Below, in pieces: positions 33,524-40,403 of a stretch of DNA of 64,000 nt. The position numbers and the translations under genes are program-made. The stretch's first letter is position 1; each line of letters begins with the position of its first letter. This DNA comes from Epsilonproteobacteria bacterium UBA4036 (lineage in GTDB: Bacteria > Campylobacterota > Campylobacteria > Campylobacterales > Arcobacteraceae), in NCBI GenBank assembly GCA_002382325.1, contig DGAG01000011.1, positions 223,134 to 287,133 of the forward strand, written 5' to 3'. The notes beneath the pieces were generated by a model. It had not been told where the DNA came from, did no database searches, and was given only the letters and a program-made list of their open reading frames with translations.

Positions 33524-33999
33524 AAAACCATAAAGGTTTTCGCTCTCTTACTTTTTAATGGTAAAAAGTAACAAAAAGCCACCAACGAAGCTTCAAAGCC
33601 CATGGGGTTCCCTCACTTATTATTTTTTATTTCTGCCTGCGGAACTCCTCGAAAAAGTGCATTTAGCACTTTTCTCTCGTCAAACAGTCCTCGGCTTTAC
33701 CGAAATAAAAAATAAACGTTCGGCTTTTCAGATGTTGGAAAGAATGGGATAAGGACGTTTGCATATTTTATTTTCTAAGATTCTCAACTTTACTTAATTC
33801 AATTGATTTGAGATAGTTTGAACATTTTTATACCATCAACTATTTACTAAAAACCAACAACCAAAAGGCGGAAACTTTTAAGTTTTCAAGAGAGAGTATT
33901 CACTTCTTCATAAAACTCATTTTTAATAAAAGAACATCTCCAAACCAATGTTTTACCATTAATATGATAAAATATCTGCTTTACAAAAAAGGGTGAATA
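33524..33999. repeat. Gene-free region with a structured intergenic element
   Basis: About 500 bases without a supported gene. From 33524 to about 33720 it holds nested inverted repeats. These are AAAACC/GGTTTT (33524-33540), TACTTTTTA/TAAAAAGTA (33549-33570, 4-base loop), a 14-bp perfect pair at 33620-33633 and 33702-33715, and inside it AAAAGTGC/GCACTTTT (33653-33673). The words CTCCTCG and GTCCTCGG recur inside. The layout resembles a small non-autonomous repeat element; I recall similar CTGCGGAACTCCTCG intergenic sequences in other bacteria, but this could not be checked. The remaining 33720-33999 shows nothing beyond a probable promoter for the next gene. Confidence 0.55.
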
Positions 34000-34824
34000 A
34001 TGAAAAAACTTTTTATCTCAGTTTTAATGTGTGCAAGTCTTGCTCATGCGGGATTGGTTGATGCGGTGGCATTGACGGTTAATAACGATGCCATTACGTT
34101 ATACGATATTGAAGCAAAAGCGGCTCAAACTAAAGGTGACAAAAATGCAGCAGTGAGTATGCTTATTGATGAGTTGTTGTATGAACAAGAGTTACAAAAA
34201 CACAATATCAGTGTCTCTTTGTTTGATATCAACGAATATTTAGAACGAGTTGCAGCGTCTAATGGGTTGGAACTGTATGCGTTTAAAGCGATTATCAAAC
34301 AAAAATACGAAGATTATGCGGTATTTGAAGAAGAGACCAGAAAACGAATTTTACAAGAAAAATTGGTTCAAAAACTCGTACGAGGAAACATCAAAATTGC
34401 AACACAAGAGGATTTGGAGATTTATTATGACAACAATAAAGCTCAATTTGCCAGTGCTTCAAAATTTGAAGTGACACAATTTGCGTCAAAAAACAGAACC
34501 TCACTGAATCAAATCATGGAAAATCCTAAAGCAAAACTTGAAGATGTGGACAAACAAAACTTAGTTTTAGAGCAAAATACCATCAATGGACAAATCAAAT
34601 ATTTGTTAAACAGCACCAATACCAAAGCATTTACGCCTATTTTTACAAGCAATCAACACTATGTTACGTTGTTAATCAATAAAAAAGAGGGTGAAATCAT
34701 TGAGAGTTTTGAATCAGTCAAAGAGAAGATTTTTAATATTGTCATGGGACAAAGAGAACAAAAATTTTTAAAAGAGTATTTTGAGAAATTAAAAATCACC
34801 GCTGATATCAAAGTGATACGATAA
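34000..34824 (+). CDS. SurA-like periplasmic chaperone/PPIase-related protein
   Basis: A 274-residue exported protein with a signal peptide (MKKLFISVLMCASLAHA). The mature part resembles the N-terminal SurA/PpiD chaperone domain (VDAVALTVNNDAITLYDIEAKA… LIDELLYEQELQKHNI). Residues about 130-235 could be a parvulin-like domain (YYDNNKAQFASASKFEVTQF…), but the catalytic signature is not clear. It likely helps fold or escort outer-membrane proteins. The stop is 10 bases before gatB, and the gatB ribosome site AAAAGGA is in that gap. In other lineages such genes neighbour different housekeeping genes. Confidence 0.8.
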   Translation: MKKLFISVLMCASLAHAGLVDAVALTVNNDAITLYDIEAKAAQTKGDKNAAVSMLIDELLYEQELQKHNISVSLFDINEYLERVAASNGLELYAFKAIIKQKYEDYAVFEEETRKRILQEKLVQKLVRGNIKIATQEDLEIYYDNNKAQFASASKFEVTQFASKNRTSLNQIMENPKAKLEDVDKQNLVLEQNTINGQIKYLLNSTNTKAFTPIFTSNQHYVTLLINKKEGEIIESFESVKEKIFNIVMGQREQKFLKEYFEKLKITADIKVIR

Positions 34825-34834
34825 AAGGAATTCG

Positions 34835-36259
34835 ATGTTTGAAGTTATTATAGGGTTAGAAGTTCACGTTCAGTTAAATACCAAGAGTAAACTCTTTTGT
34901 TCATGTGCGACAAGTTTTGGAGAAAAACCCAATACCAACGTTTGTCCGACATGTTTGGGTCTTCCTGGGGCATTGCCTGTTTTAAATAAAGAAGCGGTGC
35001 ATAAAGCCATTATGTTAGGAACGGCACTCAAATCAAAAATCAATCAAAAATCTATTTTTAACCGAAAAAACTATTTTTATCCTGATTTGCCCAATGGTTA
35101 CCAAATCTCACAATTTGAAGTGCCTGTTGTGGGGCTGGGTGAATTGGTGATTGACTTTGAAGATGGAACACAAAAAACCATTGGTGTGACACGAGCTCAT
35201 CTTGAAAACGATGCAGGGAAAAACATTCATGCAGGTGCGGTTTCTCATGTGGATTTAAACCGAGCAGGAACACCTCTTCTTGAAATCGTTTCAGAACCGG
35301 ATATGCGAAGTGCCAATGAAGCCGTGTTGTATTTAAAAAAGCTTCACTCGATTGTACGATATTTGGGTATCAGTGATGCCAATATGCAAGAAGGAAGTTT
35401 CCGATGCGATGTGAATGTTTCCATTCGTCCAAAAGGCGATACCAAACTCTACACCCGATGTGAAATTAAAAATATGAACTCTTTTAAGTTTATTGAAAAA
35501 GCCATTGCCTATGAAGTGAATCGACAAATTGAAGCGTGGGAAGATGGGGTGTATGAGCAAGAAGTCGTACAAGAGACACGACTGTTTGACCCAGAAAAAG
35601 GGGAAACACGAAGTATGCGAGGCAAAGAAGATGCTGCAGATTACCGATACTTCCCTGATCCTGACTTACGCCCTTTGATTATTACGGATGAAATGATTGA
35701 GCAGTTCTCAAAAATTCCTGAACTGCCCGATGAGAAAAAAGAGCGATTGGTCAAAACGTATGGACTAAAAGAGTATGATGCAAGTGTTATTACGAGTTCC
35801 TTAGAGATGGCACACTTTTTTGAAGCGATGTTAGAAGAAAATATCAGCGGTAAAAATGCCGTAACATGGTTAACCGTTGAATTGCTTGGACGATTGGGCA
35901 GTACATCCCTTTTAGACTCACCCGTTCAAGCCAAAACCTTGGCAACGATTGTAAAACGCATTGAAGATAATACCATTTCAGGAAAAGCCGCCAAAGAAGT
36001 CTTGGATGAATTAATGCAAAATCCAACACAAGAAGTGGACGCGGTGATTGAAAAACTAGGACTTAAACAAGTATCCGATGACGGAGCTATTTTAGCCATT
36101 ATCGATGAAGTTTTAGCTTCCAATACAGATAAAGTAGCAGAATACAAAGCAGGAAAAGATAAACTGCTTGCTTTTTTTGTGGGACAAACCATGAAAGCCA
36201 GTCGTGGCAGTGCGAACCCTGCAAAAGTCAATGAACTCTTATTGCAAAGATTGGCATAA
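34835..36259 (+). CDS. gatB: Asp-tRNA(Asn)/Glu-tRNA(Gln) amidotransferase subunit B
   Basis: A 474-residue subunit that activates misacylated Glu-tRNA(Gln) or Asp-tRNA(Asn) for transamidation. The N-terminus FEVIIGLEVHVQLNT is characteristic. Later motifs are CPTCLGLPGALPVLN, FNRKNYFYPDLPNGYQISQ, LENDAGKNIH, LNRAGTPLLEIVSEPDMR and YRYFPDPDL. The C-terminal YqeY-like domain (about 330-474) ends with AKVNELL. GatA and GatC are not in the window. It overlaps gpsA by one base. Confidence 0.95.
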   Translation: MFEVIIGLEVHVQLNTKSKLFCSCATSFGEKPNTNVCPTCLGLPGALPVLNKEAVHKAIMLGTALKSKINQKSIFNRKNYFYPDLPNGYQISQFEVPVVGLGELVIDFEDGTQKTIGVTRAHLENDAGKNIHAGAVSHVDLNRAGTPLLEIVSEPDMRSANEAVLYLKKLHSIVRYLGISDANMQEGSFRCDVNVSIRPKGDTKLYTRCEIKNMNSFKFIEKAIAYEVNRQIEAWEDGVYEQEVVQETRLFDPEKGETRSMRGKEDAADYRYFPDPDLRPLIITDEMIEQFSKIPELPDEKKERLVKTYGLKEYDASVITSSLEMAHFFEAMLEENISGKNAVTWLTVELLGRLGSTSLLDSPVQAKTLATIVKRIEDNTISGKAAKEVLDELMQNPTQEVDAVIEKLGLKQVSDDGAILAIIDEVLASNTDKVAEYKAGKDKLLAFFVGQTMKASRGSANPAKVNELLLQRLA

Positions 36260-37152
36260 TGAAAAAACACATCGCCGTCATTGGAGCAGGAAAATGGGGA
36301 CAAGCGCTTCATTTTGCCTTAAGCCAAAAACAAGAAGCGTATATTACTTCAAGAACGGCTCGTGATATTCCCCATTTTGTCGATTTGACAACCGCTTTGA
36401 ATTGTGAGTATTTGGTTATTGCCATTCCAGCGCAACAAATCAAAGGGTGGTTGCAAGAGCATTTTGAATTTAAAGGGCAAAAGATTTTGGTGGCATCCAA
36501 AGGGATTGAGGCAAGTTCAGGGCAGTTTTTAAATGAAATTTATGCCCAGTTTGTACCCGAAGAAAATATTGGATTTATCTCTGGACCCACCTTTGCAACA
36601 GAGGTAAAACAAGGCTTGCCCACCGCTTTGGTGATTAATACCACCAATGAAGCTCTTTACCATGAGTTTGCTCCTTTTTTCCCACAATTTATCAAAACCT
36701 ATTTCAGTGAAGATGTCGTAGGAGCTGAAATTGCAGGAGCGTATAAAAATGTCTTAGCCATTGCTTCTGGTATTTGCGATGGGTTACACTTAGGCAACAA
36801 TGCCAGAGCTTCTTTGATTGCGCGTGGATTGGTTGAGATGCACCGTTTTGGCGCTTTTTTTGGGGCAAAAGAGGAGACCTTTATTGGCTTAAGTGGAGCA
36901 GGGGATTTGTTTTTAACTGCCAGCAGCACCATGAGTAGAAACTATCGAGTGGGGTTAGGATTGGCTTCATGCAAACCTCTCAATGAAATTTTAGAAGAGT
37001 TAGGCGAAGTTGCAGAAGGGGTTAAAACCAGTGAAGCAGTTGTGGAACTCTCAAAAAAACACGATATTTATACTCCCATTGCCAATGAAGTCAAACTGAT
37101 TTTAGAGGGCAAATGCCCAACAAAAAGTCTAAGGGACTTTTTAAATAACTGA
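36259..37152 (+). CDS. gpsA: Glycerol-3-phosphate dehydrogenase [NAD(P)+]
   Basis: A 297-residue cytoplasmic enzyme making sn-glycerol-3-phosphate for phospholipids. NAD-binding GAGKWGQALHFAL is at residues 9-21. Downstream are VASKGIE, GFISGPTFATEV, the catalytic lysine segment EIAGAYKNVLAIASGICDG near 157, and GLSGAGDLFLTASS. The C-terminal ELGEVAEGVKT motif is present. The length is slightly short of the usual 330, mainly in the first nucleotide-fold strands. The ATG overlaps the gatB stop. Confidence 0.93.
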   Translation: MKKHIAVIGAGKWGQALHFALSQKQEAYITSRTARDIPHFVDLTTALNCEYLVIAIPAQQIKGWLQEHFEFKGQKILVASKGIEASSGQFLNEIYAQFVPEENIGFISGPTFATEVKQGLPTALVINTTNEALYHEFAPFFPQFIKTYFSEDVVGAEIAGAYKNVLAIASGICDGLHLGNNARASLIARGLVEMHRFGAFFGAKEETFIGLSGAGDLFLTASSTMSRNYRVGLGLASCKPLNEILEELGEVAEGVKTSEAVVELSKKHDIYTPIANEVKLILEGKCPTKSLRDFLNN

Positions 37153-37179
37153 TGTCTTGATATCATTAAGGGAAGTAGT

Positions 37180-37359
37180 TTGAATAAATTATATGGAAGC
37201 TTAATTTTTTTCTTCTATTTTATTAAATACCCTGTGGCAATTTTCTTGCCTGTGGCTTACTTAGTGTTAGAGTATCCCAATAATTGGCTTATGAATATAT
37301 TATGGATAATTTGTGTGGGCTTAATCATCAAAGATTTAATCACTCGAGGCACTCGCTAA
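37180..37359 (+). CDS. Small two-helix membrane protein (TTG start)
   Basis: A 59-residue frame begins at TTG with AAGGGAAG about 5 bases before it. It has two hydrophobic segments (LIFFFYFIKYPVAIFLPVAYLVL and ILWIICVGLII) and a basic C-terminus (KDLITRGTR). Its last 24 bases overlap the end of the convergent HxlR gene. It follows gpsA by 27 bases. The coding reading is supported by the ribosome site and membrane pattern, but function is unknown. Confidence 0.5.
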   Translation: MNKLYGSLIFFFYFIKYPVAIFLPVAYLVLEYPNNWLMNILWIICVGLIIKDLITRGTR

Positions 37360-37671
37360 TTTTTCTTTGTGTTTATCGCCCCAACCATACAGTAACTTTA
37401 AAATAGGTAAGAGTGTTTTCCCGTATGGGGTTAAGCTGTATTCTACTTTGGGAGGCACGACGGGATAAACGGTTCTTTCAATTATCTCATCTTTTTCCAA
37501 CTCTCTGAGCTTTTGAATCAACATTTTTTGAGTGGTGTTGGGCAACATTTTTTCCAATTCATTAAAACGTTTTTTCTCTTTTCTTAAATACCATAAAATC
37601 AATATCTTCCATTTACCTGACAAGACATCAACGGCGGTTTCAACAGGGCATTTGATGTTATTTTGTTCCAT
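37336..37671 (-). CDS. HxlR-family transcriptional regulator
   Basis: A 111-residue winged-helix regulator. The N-terminal Cys motif KCPVETAVDVLSGKWK is the HxlR signature; C9 may be redox-sensitive as in related YodB/HypR proteins. The recognition region follows (RFNELEKMLPNTTQKMLIQKLRELEKD), then the wing (YPVVPPKVEYSLTPYGKTL). It is divergent from the AcuI/YhdH reductase gene with a 109-base spacer and probably regulates it, a common arrangement for quinone or aldehyde stress genes. Confidence 0.9.
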   Translation of the reverse strand: MEQNNIKCPVETAVDVLSGKWKILILWYLRKEKKRFNELEKMLPNTTQKMLIQKLRELEKDEIIERTVYPVVPPKVEYSLTPYGKTLLPILKLLYGWGDKHKEKLASASSD

Positions 37672-37780
37672 TTAAACTCCTTAAACTATCTTTTTGGTGG
37701 GTACCTATGGATTTAGTAAGTTCTTGTTATTTTGTTTTATTTTAGCTAAAGTTATAAAAAAAAGATATAAAGGATTTGAT

Positions 37781-38767
37781 ATGAAAGCATATGTAGTAGA
37801 AAAAACTGAGAATAAAGAGTTTGTTTTTGGGGTTAAAGAGATTGATGTTCCTACTCTTGAAGAGAATGAAGTTTTGATAAAAGCAACCTATTCTTCATTA
37901 AATTTCAAAGATGCCCTAAGTTCCATTGGCAATCCTGGGGTGACTCGAGTTTTCCCTCATATTACGGGAATCGATGTAGCAGGAGTGGTATTTGAATCCA
38001 ACAGTGATGAGTTTGCTATTGGGGATGAAGTTTTAATTACGGGATACGATTTTGGTATGAACACCAACGGAGGACACAGTGAATATGTCAAAGCTCCTGC
38101 TGCTTGGGTGGTTAAAAAGCCTGAAAATATCAGCGATAAAGAGATAATGATTTATGGAACAGCAGGATTAACCGCAGCATTGAGTGTCAATGAACTTTTA
38201 AATAATGGCGTCACACCAACATGCGGTGAAGTTTTAGTCACAGGGGCAACAGGGGGTGTGGGTTCTATTGCCGTTTCTATTTTAAACAAATTGGGCTTTG
38301 ATGTGGTTGCCATTTCAGGGAAAAAAGAGAAGGTCGATTACCTAAAACAACTTGGAGCCAAAGAGGTTATTTTAAGAGAAGAGTTTGATATTGAAAACCC
38401 TAAACCCATGGTAAGTGAACGATACGCAGGTGTGATTGATACTGTAGGTGGAAATATTTTAGCCCAAGCTCTTAAAGCCATAAAATATGACGGCGTTGCC
38501 ACGTGTTGTGGATTAACCGCATCCTTTGAGTTAAATACCAATGTTTTTCCTTTTATTTTACGAGGTGTAAGACTTATTGGTATTGATTCAGTCGAGTGTA
38601 AAAAGAGTAAAAAAATAGCTGCATGGGAAAAGATTGCCGATGAGTTTAAAATTGATTCACTCAATCACATTACGACTCAAATCACACTTGAAGAGATCAG
38701 TGAAGCCTATCGAAAACTCTTAAGTGGTAAAGCCGTAGGGCGATATTTGGTTAAAATTGGTGAATAA
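37781..38767 (+). CDS. AcuI/YhdH-type zinc-free medium-chain oxidoreductase
   Basis: A 328-residue MDR-superfamily reductase of the YhdH/YhfP group, likely NADPH-dependent acryloyl-CoA or quinone/enone reductase. The early catalytic pattern YSSLNFKDALSSIG, the PHITGIDVAGVV motif and the cofactor loop VTGATGGVGSIAVSIL near residue 150 are present. No structural zinc cysteines occur. The ATG at 37781 follows AAAGGA; an upstream in-frame ATG lacks family similarity. It is divergent from the HxlR regulator, which suggests induction by electrophiles. Confidence 0.85.
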   Translation: MKAYVVEKTENKEFVFGVKEIDVPTLEENEVLIKATYSSLNFKDALSSIGNPGVTRVFPHITGIDVAGVVFESNSDEFAIGDEVLITGYDFGMNTNGGHSEYVKAPAAWVVKKPENISDKEIMIYGTAGLTAALSVNELLNNGVTPTCGEVLVTGATGGVGSIAVSILNKLGFDVVAISGKKEKVDYLKQLGAKEVILREEFDIENPKPMVSERYAGVIDTVGGNILAQALKAIKYDGVATCCGLTASFELNTNVFPFILRGVRLIGIDSVECKKSKKIAAWEKIADEFKIDSLNHITTQITLEEISEAYRKLLSGKAVGRYLVKIGE

Positions 38768-38780
38768 TAAGAAGTAAGAA

Positions 38781-38828
38781 GTGAATGGTGAGAATTTTAC
38801 CACTCACCACTTACTTCTCACCATTCAC
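38781..38828. terminator. Inverted repeat between convergent genes
   Basis: GTGAATGGTGAGAA pairs perfectly with TTCTCACCATTCAC over 14 bp with a 20-base loop that itself repeats the same words. ATTTTAATT follows. It lies between the convergent reductase and MarR genes and probably terminates both. Confidence 0.6.
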
Positions 38829-38831
38829 ATT

Positions 38832-39311
38832 TTAATTATATAAAGAACGGGTTAATTTTTCTAAGATATAATTTAACTCTTTTTTCTCTTTTTGCGTCAA
38901 AATATTAAAAATCTTCTCTTTTTGTGTGGCGATGGCTTGTAAAGATTCAACCACAAGCTCACTGCCTAAAGGGGTAATACACACCAACAAACTGCGTTTA
39001 TCGTTTTGAGAAGGTTTTCTAAGAATATATCCTCTGTCTTCGAGTTTTTTTAATACTTTTGTCATACCTCCAGAAGAAAATACAATAGCATCATACAGTT
39101 CTGTCGGCGTTAGGGCATTGCCATTAAAATAAAGTGTAGCTAAAACATCCACATGAGAATGAAGTAAATCGTATTTTTCTTTTAAAAATTGTTCGGTTTG
39201 ATTGAACATATTTTTATGCAACAACGTAATGGGTAAAGCCGTTGCAAAGACTTCATACTGCTTATAGGTTAAGGTGTTATTATAAAAATTCTCAAGGTAT
39301 TTTTTTTTCAT
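38832..39311 (-). CDS. MarR-family transcriptional regulator
   Basis: A 159-residue winged-helix dimeric repressor. The helix-turn-helix covers about residues 62-90 (LTPTELYDAIVFSSGGMTKVLKKLEDRGYI), followed by the wing KPSQNDKRSLLVCITPLG. The terminal helices form the dimer interface. It is divergent from the HlyD/ABC export genes, so it most likely represses that efflux region. A near-identical 18-bp site lies in the divergent spacer and again before the TolC gene. Confidence 0.9.
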   Translation of the reverse strand: MKKKYLENFYNNTLTYKQYEVFATALPITLLHKNMFNQTEQFLKEKYDLLHSHVDVLATLYFNGNALTPTELYDAIVFSSGGMTKVLKKLEDRGYILRKPSQNDKRSLLVCITPLGSELVVESLQAIATQKEKIFNILTQKEKKELNYILEKLTRSLYN

Positions 39312-39341
39312 GGGAAAAGTATAACAAAAAAGATGTTAAAC

Positions 39342-39359
39342 TATCTTTCTGGAATAATA
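39342..39359. promoter_or_regulatory. Candidate MarR operator (copy 1)
   Basis: TATCTTTCTGGAATAATA matches the site at 44281 at 15 of 18 positions, including the first 11 exactly. It is in the spacer between marR and the HlyD gene. Confidence 0.5.
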
Positions 39360-39402
39360 GTTATATTTTAGAGATAATGTTTTTTAAAAAGGAAAATAAT
39401 CA

Positions 39403-40398
39403 ATGAAAACTTTAAAAATAGCCACTGCTATCATGGTACTTGTGGTGTTAGCAGGGTATTATTATTTTAACTATTATACGAATCAAAACAATGCTCTTGA
39501 TGATTTTGCTTACGGCAATGGACGAATAGAGGCCACTGAAGTTAATGTGGCAACAAAAATTTCAGGTCGTGTTGAAAAAGTATTGGTCAAAGAAGGGGAT
39601 ATTGTTGAAAAAGGGCAAGCCATTGCCTTGCTTGATACAAAAGAGCTTGAAGCAAAACTGGCAATGGCAAATGCACAAATCAACCAAGCCAAAGAGAATA
39701 AAAATTACGCCCTCTCTTTAGTGATTCAAAAACAAAGTGAACTCTCTTTGGCTACAAAAGAGTATGAAAGAGCCAAAAAATTGTATGTCAGTAAAAGTAT
39801 TTCTTTGGCGGCATTTCAAAAAGACGAAACAACATATCATACGGCAAAAGCAGTTTTGGCTTCAGCTAAAGCCAATGTACAGGCATTGGAAGCCTCTATT
39901 CAAGCTGCTATTGCACAAGCACAAGCCATTGAAGTAAATATTCAAGAAAGTACCTTGTATGCACCTTTAAAAGGAAGGGTGTTATACAAATTGGTACAAG
40001 CAGGTGAGGTAATATCCTCGGGGAAAAGTGTGGTTATTTTATTGGATTTGCTTGATGTGTATATGACCATATTTTTACCTACATCACAAGCAGGAGTGGT
40101 ACAATATGGCAGTGAAGCTCGAATGATTTTAGATGCCTATCCTCATATTACTATCCCTGCATCAGTAACCTTTATCTCTCCCCAATCACAATTTACGCCC
40201 AAACAAATTGAAACTCAAAGTGAACGAGAGAAATTAATGTTTAAAGTTAAAGCCACTATTGATTTTGAACTTTTACAAGAATATATTGAAAAAGTAAGAA
40301 TAGGATTACCCGGTGTAACCTATATTCAATTAAATAAGGAAAAAGAGTGGCCACCGATGTTAACCCATTTACCTCAATATTATGATAAAAAGAAATAA
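39403..40398 (+). CDS. HlyD-family membrane fusion protein (YhiI-like)
   Basis: A 331-residue periplasmic adaptor with one N-terminal membrane anchor (residues about 5-26). Lipoyl/biotinyl halves flank a coiled coil: NVATKISGRVEKVLVKEGDIVEKGQAIALLD at about 48-78 and NIQESTLYAPLKGRVLYK near 183-200. It connects the ABC exporter encoded next to an outer-membrane channel, probably the TolC-like protein at 44321. Gene order HlyD-RbbA-permease matches yhiI-rbbA-yhhJ of Escherichia coli. Confidence 0.88.
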   Translation: MKTLKIATAIMVLVVLAGYYYFNYYTNQNNALDDFAYGNGRIEATEVNVATKISGRVEKVLVKEGDIVEKGQAIALLDTKELEAKLAMANAQINQAKENKNYALSLVIQKQSELSLATKEYERAKKLYVSKSISLAAFQKDETTYHTAKAVLASAKANVQALEASIQAAIAQAQAIEVNIQESTLYAPLKGRVLYKLVQAGEVISSGKSVVILLDLLDVYMTIFLPTSQAGVVQYGSEARMILDAYPHITIPASVTFISPQSQFTPKQIETQSEREKLMFKVKATIDFELLQEYIEKVRIGLPGVTYIQLNKEKEWPPMLTHLPQYYDKKK

Positions 40399-40403
40399 GT
40401 GAT

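Noticed and set aside
33558..33752. A 64-residue open frame inside the structured intergenic element
   Set aside because: It reads through inverted repeats, has no ribosome site or known motif, and is best explained by the repeat sequence.
38781..38828. A CRISPR-like repeat, because similar words recur at 38770-38828
   Set aside because: The repeats are inverted and only one unit exists, with no regular spacers.
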